NCBI GenBank assembly: GCA_026645575.1
Contig: JAPKMW010000068.1
Coordinates: 1 to 64,000 of the forward strand
DNA from: Caldilineaceae bacterium
GTDB lineage: Bacteria; Chloroflexota; Anaerolineae; Caldilineales; Caldilineaceae
Direction of reading: 5' to 3'
DNA length: 64,000 bases
The position numbers were made by a program, and so were the translations under genes. The notes under the pieces are model-generated. The model was not told where the DNA came from. It did not search any database and saw only the letters and a list, made by a program, of their open reading frames with translations. Below are positions 62,141 to 64,000 of this stretch, in pieces; the stretch's first letter is position 1; each line of letters opens with the position of its first letter.

Positions 62141-62518
62141 ATGTTTACCCAACCGGAAGCATTCGGCATGTCCGTCAATGCGGTTGATATTGAAGCCACC
62201 GGCCAGTTCTACGCCAGTTTCTATCCCCATGACAAAGTCTTTCGCAGCACCTTTGCCGGCATCCCCTACATCTCGCTCATGCGCGACGGCGAGACGCTGG
62301 TTAACATCTTCCAAAAGGGACCAAACAACCCCCTCTCCGATAGCCTAGCAACGATCAAGGTCGATTCGGTGCCGGCCTTTGAAGCGCAGATCAAGGCCAG
62401 TGGCGGCAGTGTTTTCCTCTCGTCGGGGACTTGTCCCTGCACCGACGCCGCCTTCTCGGTCTGTGTCGATCCGAGTGGGAACCAGTTTATGATCAAGGAG
62501 CCGCGGACGAACGCATAA
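62141..62518 (+). CDS. VOC (glyoxalase/bleomycin resistance) superfamily protein
   Basis: A 125-residue protein with the VOC beta-alpha-beta-beta-beta layout: GMSVNAVDIEATGQFYASFY at the start, a middle with GIPYISLMRDGETLVNIFQK, then VPAFEAQIKASGGSVFLSSG and the closing strand VCVDPSGNQFMIKEP, with the D-P-x-G-N-x-F pattern typical of the family. A metal-binding Glu may lie in IKEP. A pair of Cys (TCPCTD) is unusual. The reaction is unknown. AAGGAG precedes the ATG. It probably has its own promoter (62058-62091). Confidence 0.85.
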   Translation: MFTQPEAFGMSVNAVDIEATGQFYASFYPHDKVFRSTFAGIPYISLMRDGETLVNIFQKGPNNPLSDSLATIKVDSVPAFEAQIKASGGSVFLSSGTCPCTDAAFSVCVDPSGNQFMIKEPRTNA

Positions 62519-62753
62519 ACTTTTCGGCGGTGTCGTTGATCGGCACGTAAACAGTTTGCGTGGGCATGCTCACCAATTTGCCACAATTACTGAATCATGG
62601 GGTAAATCGGTGAGCGCAACCACTTTCACCATCAAATAGGGTATCGGGAGACTCTGTGCGCCAGATACTTTGTCCCTTCTACGCCTGCATTATTCTCCAG
62701 GCCAACTAAACGATCAATCATCATAACTGACTCATATGCAAATTGGAGGACCT

Positions 62754-63998
62754 ATGCTTCATCGTGCCTTACTTCGTCGTTGTCTTTTTTTGTCAATGAC
62801 AGCCTTATTAGCCCTCTTGCTGGTCACGGCGTCTACTGATTTACGGGCGCAAGAGGCGCAACAAGCTGTTGCGCCCGCCGCCGTACAAGCCATTGGCAAT
62901 GCCTTTACCTACCAGGGCCGACTGACTGACAGCGGTGCGCCAGCCAATGGCGTCTATGATTTTGTCTTTGGGCTGTTTGACGCGACCAGCGGCGGCACAC
63001 AATTGGGCGCCCAGGTCAGCCTGTCCGATGTCAACGTCGTCAATGGAAACTTTACGGCGGTATTGGATTTTGGCGCCAATCTTTTTGATACAGGTCTGCG
63101 CTATCTTCAAATTGGTGTTCGCCCTGGAACCAGTGAAGGGGAGTTTACTCAATTGCAACCGCGACGGCCTATCATGCCTGCGCCTGTTGCTATCTCCGCC
63201 CAACAGGCGCAGAGTTTGCCACCGGGAACAGAGATCATCGGAGATGTAGTAGGGCATATGTTTAAAGCCACACAGTCCAATTTCAACGCATCTGGTGGTC
63301 GCAGCGCGATTGTGGGTCAATCCAATGCACCCAGAGGTGAAGCAATACATGGACATGCACGACATACAAGTGGGCAAAATTATGGGGTTGCAGGTTACGG
63401 CGACTCACCTAATGGTTGGGGTGGTTATTTTGTTAATCATGGGACCGGTGGCACTGGTTTATATGCGCGGGGTTCTGGTCGGGCAGCATGGCTGAATGGC
63501 AATGTCGAAGTTACTGGTAAGTTGAGCAAAGGTAGCGGCTCCTTCAAAATCGACCACCCTCTCGATCCCACCAACAAGTACCTTTATCACTCCTTTGTCG
63601 AGTCCCCTGACATGATGAATATTTATAACGGTAATGCCATCCTTGATGAACGCGGTGAAGTGTGGGTTACGCTGCCCAACTGGTTTGAGGCGCTCAATCA
63701 GGAATTTCGCTATCAATTAACCGCTATCGGCGGGCCAGGGCCGAATCTCTATATCGCCAAGATGATTGAAAACAACCGCTTTCAGATTGCCGGCGGTGCG
63801 CCAGGGCTAACTGTCTCCTGGCAGGTGACAGGCATTCGCCACGATCCCTATGCCGAACAAAATCGGATTCAGGTGGAAGTAGATAAACCGGCTGAAGAAC
63901 GTGGCACCTACCTCTATCCCGAAGCCTATGGCGCACCCAAAGAGCAGGGTGCCAGCTTCCGTAAAGTTGAGATGTTTGAACCGGCAACCACTGAATAA
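62754..63998 (+). CDS. Secreted adhesin- or tail-spike-like protein
   Basis: A 413-residue exported protein. The start at 62754 is set by GGAGG 4 bases upstream; an ATG at 62736 lacks a site. The signal peptide (about 30 residues) ends in LRAQEA. Residues about 50-145 form a beta domain often found in secreted proteins with FTYQGRLTDSGAPANGVYDF and a D-A-x-x-G-G motif. Residues about 170-250 are Gly/Ser/Asn-rich repeats (GVAGYGDSPNGWGGYFVNHG) resembling trimeric phage-fibre or adhesin spirals. Residues about 255-400 are a beta-rich head (KIDHPLDPTNKYLYHSFVES) like that of fibre proteins with intramolecular-chaperone heads. The stop is at 63996-63998, so it is complete and ends at the window edge. 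It lacks the LPLI tail. Confidence 0.7.
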   Translation: MLHRALLRRCLFLSMTALLALLLVTASTDLRAQEAQQAVAPAAVQAIGNAFTYQGRLTDSGAPANGVYDFVFGLFDATSGGTQLGAQVSLSDVNVVNGNFTAVLDFGANLFDTGLRYLQIGVRPGTSEGEFTQLQPRRPIMPAPVAISAQQAQSLPPGTEIIGDVVGHMFKATQSNFNASGGRSAIVGQSNAPRGEAIHGHARHTSGQNYGVAGYGDSPNGWGGYFVNHGTGGTGLYARGSGRAAWLNGNVEVTGKLSKGSGSFKIDHPLDPTNKYLYHSFVESPDMMNIYNGNAILDERGEVWVTLPNWFEALNQEFRYQLTAIGGPGPNLYIAKMIENNRFQIAGGAPGLTVSWQVTGIRHDPYAEQNRIQVEVDKPAEERGTYLYPEAYGAPKEQGASFRKVEMFEPATTE

Positions 63999-64000
63999 GC

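Overview
The window looks like a chromosomal piece of a Chloroflexota bacterium, most likely a filamentous Caldilineales/Anaerolineae-type lineage. This is inference from protein style: giant secreted beta-rich proteins ending in a [YF]LPLI-x-R tail, lipoproteins with SH3b modules, BTAD/NB-ARC/TPR regulators, CHAT proteases, DNRLRE and SdrD-B domains, and many extragenic palindromes. No rRNA, tRNA, CRISPR array or complete insertion sequence was seen.

Layout. 1-1.87 kb is decayed: a truncated NB-ARC ATPase, a GrpB pseudogene whose two halves lie in opposite orientation, and a LuxR-type helix-turn-helix remnant. 1.87-5.2 kb holds small genes (SRPBCC, an acetoacetate-decarboxylase-like protein, short hypotheticals, a small secreted protein), several with a shared upstream motif. 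5.3-16.5 kb is two convergent giant secreted proteins, one a metzincin-type metallopeptidase, separated by a MITE-like element. 16.9-24.6 kb has two paralogous lipoproteins, a leucine-rich-repeat protein and a BTAD-NB-ARC-TPR regulator. 24.5-35.7 kb has a membrane-anchored GH3-like protein lacking catalytic residues, signal peptidase I, an AI-2E permease/HAD fusion, BON-like and Hsp20 proteins, purC and an RNase II-family exonuclease. 35.8-46.4 kb has a secreted SdrD-B/DUF11-type protein, ppsA, DUF1275-rtcA, and amt-glnK. 46.5-50.8 kb has a collapsed higBA module and a YjhG-type dehydratase beside a ThDP enzyme. 51.2-59.7 kb is the most striking block. 59.8-64 kb has a toxin-antitoxin pair, a ricin-lectin protein, a VOC protein and a secreted adhesin-like protein.

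The best candidate for an undescribed system is 51163-59733: a single polypeptide joining an ECF sigma-like part, an anti-sigma-type zinc-binding motif and a beta-sandwich; abutting it with no spacer, a TPR-CHAT caspase-like protease; then a secreted NHL-propeller/clostripain (C11) caspase-like protease bearing the LPLI tail. Both protease His/Cys dyads are visible. The layout suggests a proteolytically controlled transcription switch with an intracellular and an extracellular caspase-like arm. That function is inference.

The intergenic DNA is rich in perfect hairpins in at least three sequence families, short tandem repeats, and two candidate operator motifs placed about 50-60 bases before start codons.
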